The notes beneath the pieces were generated by a model that saw only the letters and a program-made list of their open reading frames with translations, had not been told where the DNA came from and searched no databases. Positions 1-9,663 of a stretch of 64,000 nt of DNA are shown piece after piece; the stretch's first letter is position 1, and every line of letters begins with the position of its first letter. The stretch comes from UBA695 sp042691655 (GTDB lineage Bacteria; Verrucomicrobiota; Verrucomicrobiia; Chthoniobacterales; Chthoniobacteraceae). The position numbers and the translations under genes are program-made. Location: assembly GCA_042691655.1 (NCBI GenBank), contig CP170506.1, positions 2,542,001 through 2,606,000 on the forward strand, written 5' to 3'.

Positions 1-1050
1 TTGATCAAGATTAGCCGTGTATCCCGGATCGGCGCTTTCGTCTGCCAGGATATTGAGATAGGGACGCTCGGCGGCACGGGATGCCTTCGTGGTCAGGACG
101 ATGCGCTGTTCGTTGAAAAACGTGGTGTCCGGGTCGTGATTATAATGAGTGACTTCAAACTTGTTTTGTTGCAATGCGCTGGCCACATCCGTACTGCCCT
201 GACGCGCGTCCGCCGGGGAATTGAACAGGTGCTGGGCGATGCTGTTGTAGTTGTCGGCGGTTACGAACTGATGGAGTTTGTCCATGAGCGCGGAGGAGCC
301 GCTGAAAACATCAAGCGCCGAGAGTGTAACGCGCGAGGGATTGCCTGAGGGCAATTTCCCTGCGAGCGTCGTTTCGTCGAATTCCCGCTTCCAAGCGATG
401 TTGTAGTTAACTTTTGCGCTTTCGTCGTCGGCCCAGTAGGCATAACGGCCAACGATGGGGTTGGTCTTGTTGGTCAGGTCCGGCTGCTCAATCGCCTCCA
501 CGCTGCCGTCTTGGCGCACATAGTTCCAACGGACGTACATTTTCACGGTGCTGCCGCTGGTGTCTGCCCGGTTGGTGATTAGCGAGCTGCTTGGATCCTG
601 GAACGTCGAGACATTAAGGTTGGGTGGGTTTAAAACCTCCTGCCCCGGGAAGGAACCGGTGGTTACGCTGCCAGAGTGAAGATAGACGATACGCGGGTCG
701 GTTGAGCTCGGGCTTTCCTCTGGTTTCTTGGCTCCAGTGAGGATCTTCCGTGAGTCGCCATTACTAGTGCTCCCATCATCCTCCTCCGCCCCTACGACAA
801 GCTGCCCGGGCTGGCTCAGCCAATGGCGTTCCACGTCGGCTGTGTTTTGTTGGAGCTTGGCGACGAGCACTTCAACGGCATTTTGCGAAAGCATTGCGGC
901 GGAGGTCCGCTCTGCGTAGAGATTGGACGAAGTTCGCTCCATTCGGATAGTCTCGTTGATCCCTACGGCTAGGATTGTCAGGATGACAAGGAAGGCCATG
1001 GTGATCACCAGGGAGCTTCCAACGAACTTTGAAAACGGGGGGGTATTCAT
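1..1050 (-). CDS. Verru_Chthon cassette protein A-like giant pseudopilin, 5' part (cassette 1)
   Basis: An open frame on the minus strand starts at ATG 1050 and leaves the window at base 1 with no stop. Its ATG overlaps the TGA of the upstream C gene (ATGA at 1047-1050), so the two are translationally coupled. Residues about 10-32 form one hydrophobic segment (GSSLVITMAFLVILTILAVG) that ends in a charged N-terminal helix like a pilin stalk. Around residue 205 it has the motif ADDESAKVN, which matches TDDESCKVN in the second cassette and the acidic/Asn motif of GspK-type minor pseudopilins. Family knowledge: TIGRFAM models describe four-gene Verru_Chthon cassettes A-D in Verrucomicrobia, with unknown function. 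GspK-like tip function is my inference. The C-terminal part lies outside the window. Confidence 0.8.
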   Translation of the reverse strand, partial: MNTPPFSKFVGSSLVITMAFLVILTILAVGINETIRMERTSSNLYAERTSAAMLSQNAVEVLVAKLQQNTADVERHWLSQPGQLVVGAEEDDGSTSNGDSRKILTGAKKPEESPSSTDPRIVYLHSGSVTTGSFPGQEVLNPPNLNVSTFQDPSSSLITNRADTSGSTVKMYVRWNYVRQDGSVEAIEQPDLTNKTNPIVGRYAYWADDESAKVNYNIAWKREFDETTLAGKLPSGNPSRVTLSALDVFSGSSALMDKLHQFVTADNYNSIAQHLFNSPADARQGSTDVASALQQNKFEVTHYNHDPDTTFFNEQRIVLTTKASRAAERPYLNILADESADPGYTANLDQ

Positions 1051-2012
1051 CGTGCGTTAACCAGGGAGACGGTGGTGGTGTGGGATTTGAGCCCACCCGA
1101 AATGCTTCTAAGGCTGGAATCCGACAGGGCCTTGGAAACGAATCGCTCAGCGGGGGAAAGCGTTCCATCGGCATTGGCCGTCGCATCGATTTCGTCACCC
1201 ACGGTATTAGCCATGGCCACGAGGATTGTCTGGCTGGCGGCGGTGAGCCGGGCGGACGCACGGGAGTCGAGTAGCACGAAGCTAACCTGCACAGAGGAGG
1301 GTAGTCGCCGCACATTCCCATCGGAATCAGCGATTGAGTTGCGTGAATCGAAGGTCCTTCCCGCATACGCCTTTCCCTGGCCATCCAGACACCGGAACCA
1401 GATCGCCACGACGTTCTCGGCAAACAGACCGGTGTAATTCTGATCGACCGTCCCTGGCGCTGCAGCATCCACGGTTGTCTGGTTGAGCCAAGCCGCTGGA
1501 TCTTGGTAGATCTTATAATTGGACGTGGAGGAGGAGTCAGCTGGTTCCACGAAAAAGCGACAGAGGATTGGTACTGGCTTACTCCGATCATCCGTCACCC
1601 ATTTAACGAAGTAGCCCACCTCCGCAATATCGCCAAAGGTGGTGTCATTGGCCACTGGGGCTTGCCAGAAAAGGGCGTCTCCGATTTTGTATTTATCCGG
1701 GATTGCGGAGGAATTGAGAATAAATTGAAGATTAGCGGTGTCGCTTGTATTGAGAGGCAGCAGGGCCGCCTTGAGGTCTGTCTGAATGTAATCGGCAATG
1801 GCCCGTGCGCTTAGCCCACACTCGCTGCGGCCCGTCGCCGTCCGCAAACTAGCCCCTACTGTGCTCACGACGCCGCCTAGCATGGCAACGATCAACGTGA
1901 GAATGGTTGTGGCCACAAGTACCTCGATTAGGGAAAAACCAGGTTGCCGGGTGCCGACCCGCACAGGGGTGCCACTCGCCGCCAGTGCATTAGTAGCGCG
2001 CAATCTTAACAT
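1047..2012 (-). CDS. Verru_Chthon cassette protein C-like pseudopilin (cassette 1)
   Basis: The 321-residue protein has a short basic leader and then a type IV prepilin signal, GFSLIEVLVATT, at residues about 25-36, with Gly at -1 and Glu at +5. A hydrophobic helix follows and then a globular domain. This architecture (long C-terminal domain, leader near residue 25) is that of GspJ/PilW-like minor pseudopilins. The start codon lies inside the end of gene B (23-base overlap) and the stop overlaps the start of A. I chose the ATG at 2012; no other ATG precedes the leader peptide in frame. It would be cleaved by a prepilin peptidase and placed in the inner membrane before assembly; no peptidase gene is present here. 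Confidence 0.85.
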   Translation of the reverse strand: MLRLRATNALAASGTPVRVGTRQPGFSLIEVLVATTILTLIVAMLGGVVSTVGASLRTATGRSECGLSARAIADYIQTDLKAALLPLNTSDTANLQFILNSSAIPDKYKIGDALFWQAPVANDTTFGDIAEVGYFVKWVTDDRSKPVPILCRFFVEPADSSSTSNYKIYQDPAAWLNQTTVDAAAPGTVDQNYTGLFAENVVAIWFRCLDGQGKAYAGRTFDSRNSIADSDGNVRRLPSSVQVSFVLLDSRASARLTAASQTILVAMANTVGDEIDATANADGTLSPAERFVSKALSDSSLRSISGGLKSHTTTVSLVNAR

Positions 2013-2499
2013 AGATGTTCCTGGTATTGCGCTCGCTGGCGGAACCTGCGGCGATCATCGGCCATGAGACACGCAAATTGAGGGCAACCAAGTTGATCGT
2101 TCCATCGGCGCTTTTGGTGTTATCATCGGAAACGCAAGAAATCACGCATCGGTAGAGCGCATGCTGAGTCAGCGCGCTCGCATCATTGGTCGCATTGCAC
2201 GGGCTGCCGTCTTCCAAAAAGTAACGGGTCGTGGCGGTGGCGGTGGAGAGGTCATCCATGCTCCTGCCGCGTTGATCTTCCACCACATCGCGAGTGACGA
2301 GTGTGAGCGCGTTGTCGTCGGCAGAGTCGCGCGCGGTGGAGAACGAGCCCGAAAGCAATCCGGTGATGCCTGTCAGAACAAAGGCAATGATCCCAAGTGA
2401 GACCGTAACCTCGACCAGTGAAAACGCCTGCGATGCCAGGTGCCGGACACAACAGAACGCCGGTATATGGTATTGGAAGTCGGGCGGGGGGAAAAACAT
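1990..2499 (-). CDS. Verru_Chthon cassette protein B-like pseudopilin (cassette 1)
   Basis: The 169-residue reading starts at ATG 2499, four bases after the stop of gene D. A longer upstream extension exists in frame but would run entirely inside gene D, so I rejected it. The prepilin-like motif AFSLVEVTVSLG lies at residues about 24-35. Ala occupies the -1 position where Gly is usual, while Glu at +5 is kept. The remainder is small and globular, like GspI/PilV-type minor pseudopilins. It overlaps the start of C by 23 bases. Membrane-anchored minor pseudopilin is the most likely role; the exact partner is unknown. Confidence 0.8.
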   Translation of the reverse strand: MFFPPPDFQYHIPAFCCVRHLASQAFSLVEVTVSLGIIAFVLTGITGLLSGSFSTARDSADDNALTLVTRDVVEDQRGRSMDDLSTATATTRYFLEDGSPCNATNDASALTQHALYRCVISCVSDDNTKSADGTINLVALNLRVSWPMIAAGSASERNTRNIYVKIARY

Positions 2500-2503
2500 A
2501 GGA

Positions 2504-3190
2504 TCAAGAACGGTCGATTTTAGGAATGCCGGTCGCGGTAAGCACCGTAATCTTGTAGACGTTTGCTGCCGTTCCATTGTTTTTAGCGGCGGAGTAGATA
2601 ACGTTTTGTCCGGAGCGGCTGCCTTGAATAAGGCTGAGAGAAGGATTCCCGCCGGTCGGCAGCGTTTTGGGGTAGAGGGTTCCACGGGGCATGAACGTGA
2701 CGAAGCGGTATTCGCTAATGGTGTCATTCCCTCGCTTGATGGTGAGAAGAGCCGCAGGCAGACTGGCGCTGGCGGATTGGTCTACGAAAGTGGTGGTGTC
2801 AATGGTCACTCCCACCGGGAAACTCTCCCATTTTGAGGCGGCTTGCCAGTCGTTACTGGTTGGTGCCGAACCGTCGGCCTTAGGTCTTAGTTCGTAAAGA
2901 ATGCAGCTATTCCATTGATTGGCGCCGGCGGGAATAATGAGCACGGTTAGGCAATTCCAGGTCATCGAGTTTTGCCTTGCTCGCGCGAACATTTCCGTCA
3001 TGTGATTGCCAGTGTTGGATAGTAACTGACTTTTCCCAAGTTGACTGACCGCGGGAGCCAGCAGGCCTGTCATTAAGATCATAATTCCGACCACTATGAG
3101 CAATTCGACCAGCGTGAAGCCCCGGGTGAAGCGATATTTGCGTCCGGAAAACAAAAACGGTAATTTCTTTTTTGGGGGGGAAGGGGTCAT
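2504..3190 (-). CDS. Verru_Chthon cassette protein D-like pseudopilin (cassette 1)
   Basis: This is the first gene of the cassette. From ATG 3190 the protein has 228 residues; an in-frame ATG at 3283 would add 31 residues before the leader. A basic leader ends at RG, then FTLVELLIVVGIMI gives a classic class III signal with Gly at -1 and Glu at +5 (residues about 22-36). The following helix and the segment with FARARQNSMTW resemble GspH/FimT-type pseudopilins, in which an ARxxA-like helix follows the stalk. The product is expected to be a membrane-anchored minor pseudopilin processed by a prepilin peptidase. D-B-C-A are packed with overlaps or gaps of less than 5 bases, so they form one transcription unit. 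Confidence 0.83.
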   Translation of the reverse strand: MTPSPPKKKLPFLFSGRKYRFTRGFTLVELLIVVGIMILMTGLLAPAVSQLGKSQLLSNTGNHMTEMFARARQNSMTWNCLTVLIIPAGANQWNSCILYELRPKADGSAPTSNDWQAASKWESFPVGVTIDTTTFVDQSASASLPAALLTIKRGNDTISEYRFVTFMPRGTLYPKTLPTGGNPSLSLIQGSRSGQNVIYSAAKNNGTAANVYKITVLTATGIPKIDRS

Positions 3191-3799
3191 AAATTGCTCA
3201 AGGGTTACTGATTTTCCCTCAAACCGCCACAGAGAACCCAACTGCGCATAGCCAGAATTTGGGAGAAAGTGTTCATCGCGCAAGTGTTTTTAATTGAATC
3301 AGCGTTGGTGCTGATGACCATCGGAATCAACTTGATCATTGCCAAGATTCCTAAGGTTACGGGTCTGCGCCATAACCACTGCCAGCGGAGTAAAACCATA
3401 TTGATTTTCTATCGGACATGGCATAGCTGAAAATTACTATTAAATGAGATTCCCCTCTAGTCGAAAATGCGCATTTAATCCGAGATTTTGTATCATGAAA
3501 ACTGCGCTTCTTGAAGCAGGAGGAGAAACGGTGGATTCTGTTTTCCCATGTTTTGCCCCAAGGTAAGAAGGGTCTAAGATCATTGAGGGTAGATGTTTTT
3601 ATGAATTATGTTCGGGATTCCCATTTTGGCCGCCAGCCCTCACAGGCAATGCCGGTTCCCCAGTGCGTTGGGGAGTGATCACGATACCATTATCTGTCAC
3701 ATCCAGACGTTCATATTCCAAACGCCGGAAAAATCTCCGCATGTCGACGATTTTGGGCGCGCGAGGATTTTTCTGTAAAATTTCAGATGGCAGGGGTGT
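3191..3799. other. Non-coding stretch upstream of cassette 1
   Basis: No supportable gene is present. It should hold the promoter of the D-B-C-A operon (reading leftwards) and the downstream end of the IS256 remnant. I could not pick out a convincing operator or terminator. Confidence 0.5.
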
Positions 3800-4583
3800 T
3801 TAAGCGGCTTGGAGTTGGGAGGGCGGGTTCATGTTGAGGTAAGTTTTGGATGCGGCCCAATCGTCGTCGATTTCGTTGAGGACGGCGCTAACCAGACGTA
3901 GGGGGGATTCGGTTGCGGAAAGATGTGGGCGACACGGGGTGCGGCGCTTGATTTCCTGGTTGAGTTGCTCGGCGCCGCTAGACGTGCGCATGCGGGTTCG
4001 GTGTTAAGGCGGCAGAGCCAGCACGGTAAGGCTTTCAGGGACGTTGGCTTCAAGATAGCGATACGCCACCGAGTCGAGACTGCAGTTACGCCAGGAATTG
4101 AGCTGGGCGTCGAGTTGGGCGGCGGCGCGCCTGATCTGGGTAGAGGAGATCGGAAGGGTGCCGACGAGTTGTTCGAGGATGGCGGTGACTTTACGGGTGG
4201 AAACGCCCTGGACGTACATCTCGGCGATGGCAAGGGGCAGTGCCCGTTCGCTGCGGCGTTCGCGTTCCAGGGCCGAGGGGTAGAAGTTGACCTCGCCGCG
4301 CACCTGAGAAACGGCGACGGTCATGGCTCCCAAGCGGGTATTGCGGGTCTTGGGTTTGAAGCCGTTGGCATAGCCCTTGCGCTCTGGGGTGCGTTCATAG
4401 GGGGCGGCGGTAATGTTCGATTCCCATGGCATAGTTTAGCAGCAGGCGGATGGCTTTCAGGAGGCCATCGGAGCCTTCTTGTGAAATGTGGTTCACGAGT
4501 TGGTTAAGCAGAGTAGTATCTTCTTCGGGGTGGGGCGTTGCTGTTGCCAAACCCAACAGACCGCTTTGGCCCACCCCTGTCAC
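3800..4583 (-). pseudogene. Broken IS256-family (Mutator-like) transposase
   Basis: Three minus-strand frames together spell one decayed transposase. The N-terminal part in one frame (LLNQLVNHISQEGSDGL, about 4540-4400) shifts frame at a C-rich run near 4390-4405 into PYERTPERKGYANGFKPK and the stretch ERERRSERALPLAIAEMYVQG. The reading then stops near 4004. A third frame gives the C-terminal end AEQLNQEIKRR ... KTYLNMNPP down to 3800. The central part with the catalytic DDE residues is missing. IS256 transposases are about 400 residues, and here well under 300 can be recovered. The copy is certainly inactive. Confidence 0.8.
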
Positions 4584-5263
4584 GCCCTCCGATTATGCTG
4601 CTTTTGCTCCGCTCTCGACCTCGCTCCGCTCGGCCTACGCTTCTCAAAATCAGTATAATCGGAATTTACCGGCAGATCCTTTCTACCGAAAAGTCGAGGC
4701 TTGTGGTTTCCCGGTTGTTGATCGAAACTCCATGCCCATAATCCGGATACTTGCGAAGGGTGTCGAGCGAGGTCGCGTTGGTCCGCATCGAAATTGGGGG
4801 AAAACGGAATGTCTCGGAGCGAAAAGAGATGAAGCACTTTCGGTTCACGCAAGGCGGGTCCCCAATAATCATGGAGTACGACCGAGGGGAGAAAGGTGGA
4901 ATATGTAGCTCGTTCCGCATGTTTGGAGGTGAAAGACTGTTTCGTGAAAAGTGATACTCATCTTAAAATAATGCGACGAAGGATCGGCCCGAAAAAGGCT
5001 TTATAAATATCCATGGACGGTGCTGCTATAAAAGACTTGCCACCCGTCGGTGTTGCCGGTGTTTACAACATTACCTCGGATATGTAGAGGCGGGGTGAGA
5101 CTTTCATGGATAAAATGGAAATTTGGTTTACCTAAAGAAAAATAAAACTTCTTCACCATGCTACCTTGTCCAAAAATCACAACTAGGGGAAATCGCGTAT
5201 AGATTCCTAGAATTCGCGTGCGATGCTGGCAGCAAAACTAATGATAGATTTTCCATCTGCGTG
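4584..5263. other. Non-coding stretch, no gene recognised
   Basis: Only short overlapping frames on both strands, without recognisable domains or plausible ribosome-binding sites. The base composition drops to A+T-rich after about 4950, which fits a promoter region for the oxidoreductase gene downstream. Confidence 0.4.
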
Positions 5264-5364
5264 ATTATGCAATGCGTAATCCTTGGGCGATGCCTTGGAA
5301 AATATTCAGGCGCAACGCCGCTGGGCTGAATTATGCAATGTCACAAATTTGCTTGTCATTGCAT
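5264..5364 (+). promoter_or_regulatory. Triple ATGCAATG site upstream of the FAD oxidoreductase
   Basis: The word ATTATGCAATG occurs at 5264-5274 and again at 5330-5340, and its inverse CATTGCAT at 5357-5364. The last two form an imperfect inverted repeat with an internal ACAA/TTGT pair. The sites lie 95-195 bases before the chosen start at 5459. I infer an operator for a LacI- or AraC-type regulator; no regulator is proven. Confidence 0.35.
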
Positions 5365-5458
5365 GACTGGAACGACAAATTCAATGGCTAGCGGCAATGG
5401 GCGCGCTGGTAATCCGTGGCCTGCAATATACACGTGTTTCACGCAAGAAATTCATTTT

Positions 5459-7066
5459 ATGATACTTAACATCAAGTCAACTGTTACCTCGGCTTCTCTT
5501 CTCGTTCTAGTTTTATGGATGCCAGTTTTTGCCAACGGAGCGCAGATTGTGGAGACTGATGTATGCATTTATGGGGGCGCGGCCGGCGGCGTTACTGCAG
5601 CGGTTGAGGCAGCGAGACAGGGGAAGGCGGTTACGTTGTTGGGGTTCAATCAACATCTTGGCGGGATGAGCTCTTCGGGACTCGGCTGGACTGATATTGG
5701 TAAAAATGGCGATAGCTACATTCAGGGAATATCCCGCGAATTTTACACCCGTATCAGTGGCAAATATGGAAGCGGCAAGGTGAAGTGGACTTTTGAGCCG
5801 CACGTGGCGGAGGCCGTTTTCAACGAGATGGTTAAGGAAGCGCGGGTCCGGGTTTTTCTCGGACAACAGCTCGCAAAAACGGAGATAAAGGATCGGAAGA
5901 TTACGGATATTACGATGGAAAACGGGAATGTCTTTCGGGCGAAAGTGTTTATTGATGCGTCGTATGAGGGCGATCTCCTTAAACAGGCGGGTGTGAGCTA
6001 TACCGTTGGCCGCGAAGGGAACGCGCAATACGGTGAAACGATCAATGGAATTCAGACGAAGACCTATGGGCATAACCTGCCTGACGGCGTTGATCCTTAT
6101 GTTGTCAAAGGAAACCCGGCTAGTGGGATCCTTCCAGGAGTTAACGCAGATCCAGGTGGTCCCGATGGCAGCGCTGATTCCAAAGTACAAGCTTATTGTT
6201 ATCGGATTTGCCTGACAAATGTTCCCAGAAACCGCGTTCGTATTGCTAAGCCCCCAGGTTACAACGCGGCCGACTACGAACTGTTGTTTCGGGCGATCGA
6301 AGCGGGCCACACTAGCACGTTCTTCACTTGCGACGAAATGCCAAACGGCAAGACAGATACCAATAATTATTCAGGGGTCTCGTGCGACTATATCGGCTAC
6401 AACTATGGCTACCCTGAAGCCGATTACGCGACGAGATCCAAGATTGCAAAGGCTCATGAAAATTGGCAGCGAGGGTTGATCTGGACGTTGCAAAATCACA
6501 CGCGCGTGCCGAAAGCAATCCGGAACACCTGTGCAAAGTGGGGCTTGCCTGCCGATGAATTCAAGGACAATAACCATTGGCCCTATGAGCTGTATGTCCG
6601 CGAGGCGCGGCGAATGGTGTCAGACTACGTCATTACGGAGAAAAATTGCTCGGGAGAAATTGTGGCAGAGGACTCCGCCGGCCTCGCTGCATACACTATG
6701 GACTCCCATAACTGCCAGCGCATCGTGCTTAACGGGCAAGTAAAGAATGAAGGCGACGTGCAAAAGAGGACTCCAAAGCCATTTCCCATTTCGTATAGGG
6801 CATTGGTTCCTAAATCATCTGAATGCCTCAATTTGCTGACCCCGTGGAGTGTATCTGCTTCGCACGTTGCGTTTGCTTCTGTGCGAATGGAGCCCGTATT
6901 TATGATCCTTGGGCAGTCGGTGGGGATGGCCGCCTGCTTGGCCATTGATGAACGTTGTCCCGTGCAGGACATTCCCTATAATAAGCTGAAAGCACAACTC
7001 GTCAAAGAAGGCCAGCTTTTGGAAATGGACGCCAAGACCGGTCCGGATCCAGCACCATCACGGTGA
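5459..7066 (+). CDS. Secreted FAD-dependent oxidoreductase (FAD_oxidored / xanthan-lyase-associated type)
   Basis: From ATG 5459 the protein has 535 residues and starts with a signal peptide (MILNIKSTVTSASLLVLVLW, then PVFANGA). Right after cleavage it has the dinucleotide-binding fold VETDVCIYGGAAGGVTAA (residues about 30-48), with a GG-A-AGG variant of the usual GxGxxG, followed by GGMSSSGLGWTD. This is the pattern of the FAD_oxidored family (PF12831), often found exported and next to glycoside hydrolases in Verrucomicrobiota, Planctomycetes and Bacteroidetes. An upstream in-frame ATG at 5333 would place 42 non-signal residues first, so I rejected it. The substrate is unknown; oxidation of a sugar or uronic residue is only an inference from context. 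The gene that follows is a secreted glycosidase on the same strand, 166 bases downstream. Confidence 0.8.
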   Translation: MILNIKSTVTSASLLVLVLWMPVFANGAQIVETDVCIYGGAAGGVTAAVEAARQGKAVTLLGFNQHLGGMSSSGLGWTDIGKNGDSYIQGISREFYTRISGKYGSGKVKWTFEPHVAEAVFNEMVKEARVRVFLGQQLAKTEIKDRKITDITMENGNVFRAKVFIDASYEGDLLKQAGVSYTVGREGNAQYGETINGIQTKTYGHNLPDGVDPYVVKGNPASGILPGVNADPGGPDGSADSKVQAYCYRICLTNVPRNRVRIAKPPGYNAADYELLFRAIEAGHTSTFFTCDEMPNGKTDTNNYSGVSCDYIGYNYGYPEADYATRSKIAKAHENWQRGLIWTLQNHTRVPKAIRNTCAKWGLPADEFKDNNHWPYELYVREARRMVSDYVITEKNCSGEIVAEDSAGLAAYTMDSHNCQRIVLNGQVKNEGDVQKRTPKPFPISYRALVPKSSECLNLLTPWSVSASHVAFASVRMEPVFMILGQSVGMAACLAIDERCPVQDIPYNKLKAQLVKEGQLLEMDAKTGPDPAPSR

Positions 7067-7232
7067 GTTGGCACTTGTTGAACGATATGGAGCTCCCGCC
7101 GATTCATAAGTAAAAAACTATGAATTTTTACGTGATTTAACATATCAGGATTCCGCTCTCTGTTGTTATAATTCACTTTTCTATTAAAAGTAATGAATCG
7201 GCGTTCGCTCTCCAGTGTTTCTCCGAAACTCT

Positions 7233-9587
7233 ATGAAAATCATCCCCTTTCCCATTCACCGAGGTGTCCGTATTGCTCTAGCGAGCTTGCTGATGGGGAC
7301 ACCCGCTTTCCTTTGTGCGCAAACACTCAAGCAGCCTGGTGTTGTCCTTTCAGTAGAAAGTTGGAACGACATCCGCATACAGGATGAATCTGGTAACATG
7401 CTACTCAAGCTGACGGGTATTCGTACCTCGTGGATACCCCGCAACGGTTCTGTCCGCGAGATCACCGCCGATGGAAACTCCGCTATTGAGGTGGTTTACG
7501 ATTTAGCCGGTGCTGATAAAGGTTCCCAGCCGCATCTCACTGCCCGTCTTATACCGTATCCAGGACGCATAGCGGTTCACTACGAACTTAGCGGCGTGCC
7601 CGATGGCGCGAAGATCAATGGCATAATGTTTCGACGCGGCCTTGCCAACGCAGCCGAGGACTTGCCCGTTGCGAAGCTTGGCCTCTGGCAACGTCACGCC
7701 TATGGCGGCCAGCCTATCGAGATTCCCGACGGAAAGTTACTACCGTGCCGCGTCGGAAAGCACTTGGTTTCTTTGGCTGCTGACGGCGGAAACTCTATCA
7801 ACATTCACGCGAAGGACCCAAATTCCTACCATGCCGGTCTTGTCAAATCCGCGACGATTGCTGGTACCTACACTGCCGACTTCTCAGTTCTAGTTACGCC
7901 TGTGAATTGGTCCAGCGAGGTGATCGCCGCGCGTTGGCACCAGCGCCCGCTGGGGCTGCATATCGGCACTGATCATACCTATAACTGGTGGACCGACGCT
8001 GCGTCTCCTTTCTCGCTTAATGCTTTGCTAGTCAATGTCTCTGCTGAAGACCGCACGGTCGAATTCCGCTACTGGGTGCGCGATTTTTCCGGCAAGTTCC
8101 TCTCGCAGCAAACTCGTGAGGTATCCCTTAAATCAGGCCAGTCGCTTGCTGAGGATATTCGCTTCCAACCGGTTGAGATACGAGGGATTTACTTCGCGGA
8201 GGTTGCTGCCATCGACAAGAAGACGGGCACCGAGGTTTTTGCTCGGACCAACCTGACCTTACTTCCCGACCACCAGTTCAAGGCGACCTCCGCTGACAGC
8301 ATCTTTGGCATTGCCGCCTACTGGCCCTTTCCTACGGAGAACGGTGTGCAGCGCGTCATGGATCGCATGGGCGTCCGCTGGTATCGCCAGGGCAACACAC
8401 ACAGCTTTAAAAACATCACGGCCTTACACCACTCGCATATTCCAAAACTTGAAGAAAAGGCAAAGCGCGACGCATGGATCCGCGAGCAGCTCCAAATCTG
8501 CGTCGACAGCGGAAACCCGGCTTGGGAATTCGGCAACGAAATTAACTACGGCGTCTTGAGCATCGGCATGGGCGATGTCCTCAAGGACGAGGCGCGTGCC
8601 AAGCGTATCGAAACCTATGTGCAATGGGTTCGCGATATTCGTCGCGTGCAAAAAGAAATGGGAGCGCCCGCCACCAACGTCAATATCCTCAGCGTCGGTT
8701 TGGCCGGCATGGATGTAAAATTCGCTGATGGAATTCAAGCCGCCGGTGGATGGGAACTCCTCGATGGCCTCGCCATTCATCCGGGTCGCGGCAACTTCAC
8801 GGCAGATTACCCAGTTTCCACCCCGTGGAAGGAGTGGCAGACCGGCGCTTATGGCAATTATTGGAACTTCTACGGCTCTGTCCGCACGGGCGCTAATCTC
8901 GTCAAAAAATACGGTAAACCGGGTGAGCCCAAGGATCTGTGGCTCACTGAAGTCTACACCTGTAGTTTTCCCAATAGTTTTTGGGAAGACTCACTGCGCA
9001 ACGGCACCGAGAACGTCGTGCTTTCCTTTGCACTGGCCAAGGCCGAGGGAGTGAAAGCGGTAATGTGGTATCAACTCTTTGACTCCGTCTGGAGCGACAA
9101 GCTCGGTGTCAACCCCAAGGACCGCGAATACTACTTCGGACTTATCCAGCGCGACCTGAGCTTCAAGCCCGCGCTCCTCGCGTACGCTACCATCGCCGAG
9201 GAACTCGACCAAGCCCGCTTCGTTCGCTGGCTCAACTTCCCCGCACTCTCCAAAAGTCGTGGTCTGCTTTTTGACACTCCGCGCGGGCCGATGGCGGTTC
9301 TCTGGGATCGGACCGATGGGTTCATTCTCAACAAGAGAAAAGCCGACTCCGCTGAAATAAAAGCGGACCCCGCTGGAACAAAGCCCCCCTTTGCCTCGCC
9401 GGAAGCCTGGATCGATAATTGGCAGTCACACATAAAAGTCTCCCTGCCGGTCGCCGACAAGGCGCTAACGACGATCAATCCTATCGGCCAGCGTGAGACA
9501 GTCCCCGCCAATGACCACTCTGCCACCCTCACACTTACTGGGGCACCGGTTATCGTCTATGGTCTTGACGCAGAACGTCTCAAGTAA
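7233..9587 (+). CDS. Secreted clan GH-A-like glycoside hydrolase
   Basis: The 784-residue protein begins with a signal peptide (MKIIPFPIHRGVRIALASLL ... FLCAQ); an ATG/TTG slightly upstream gives only six more residues. Residues about 35-345 look like beta-sandwich domains. A TIM-barrel part follows, with the acid/base motif WEFGNEINYG (Glu about 436) and the candidate nucleophile motif WLTEVYT (Glu about 573), spaced as in clan GH-A families such as GH39 or GH5-like enzymes. A small C-terminal beta domain ends the protein. I cannot assign a numbered family. The export signal, the neighbouring oxidoreductase and the GH1 pseudogene downstream suggest extracellular polysaccharide breakdown. Confidence 0.75.
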   Translation: MKIIPFPIHRGVRIALASLLMGTPAFLCAQTLKQPGVVLSVESWNDIRIQDESGNMLLKLTGIRTSWIPRNGSVREITADGNSAIEVVYDLAGADKGSQPHLTARLIPYPGRIAVHYELSGVPDGAKINGIMFRRGLANAAEDLPVAKLGLWQRHAYGGQPIEIPDGKLLPCRVGKHLVSLAADGGNSINIHAKDPNSYHAGLVKSATIAGTYTADFSVLVTPVNWSSEVIAARWHQRPLGLHIGTDHTYNWWTDAASPFSLNALLVNVSAEDRTVEFRYWVRDFSGKFLSQQTREVSLKSGQSLAEDIRFQPVEIRGIYFAEVAAIDKKTGTEVFARTNLTLLPDHQFKATSADSIFGIAAYWPFPTENGVQRVMDRMGVRWYRQGNTHSFKNITALHHSHIPKLEEKAKRDAWIREQLQICVDSGNPAWEFGNEINYGVLSIGMGDVLKDEARAKRIETYVQWVRDIRRVQKEMGAPATNVNILSVGLAGMDVKFADGIQAAGGWELLDGLAIHPGRGNFTADYPVSTPWKEWQTGAYGNYWNFYGSVRTGANLVKKYGKPGEPKDLWLTEVYTCSFPNSFWEDSLRNGTENVVLSFALAKAEGVKAVMWYQLFDSVWSDKLGVNPKDREYYFGLIQRDLSFKPALLAYATIAEELDQARFVRWLNFPALSKSRGLLFDTPRGPMAVLWDRTDGFILNKRKADSAEIKADPAGTKPPFASPEAWIDNWQSHIKVSLPVADKALTTINPIGQRETVPANDHSATLTLTGAPVIVYGLDAERLK

Positions 9588-9663
9588 TCGACCATATTCT
9601 TTTGCCGTCGCGTTAGTCTGGACCCATGATCATTTTAAGTATGCCAAGCTATGCCTTTGCACC

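Noticed and set aside
1..348. Plus-strand 115-codon frame at the left edge
   Set aside because: It is antisense to the pseudopilin A gene of cassette 1, which runs off the window edge.
5333..5458. Earlier start for the FAD oxidoreductase
   Set aside because: The added 42 residues precede the signal peptide and contain a repeated operator-like sequence at DNA level.
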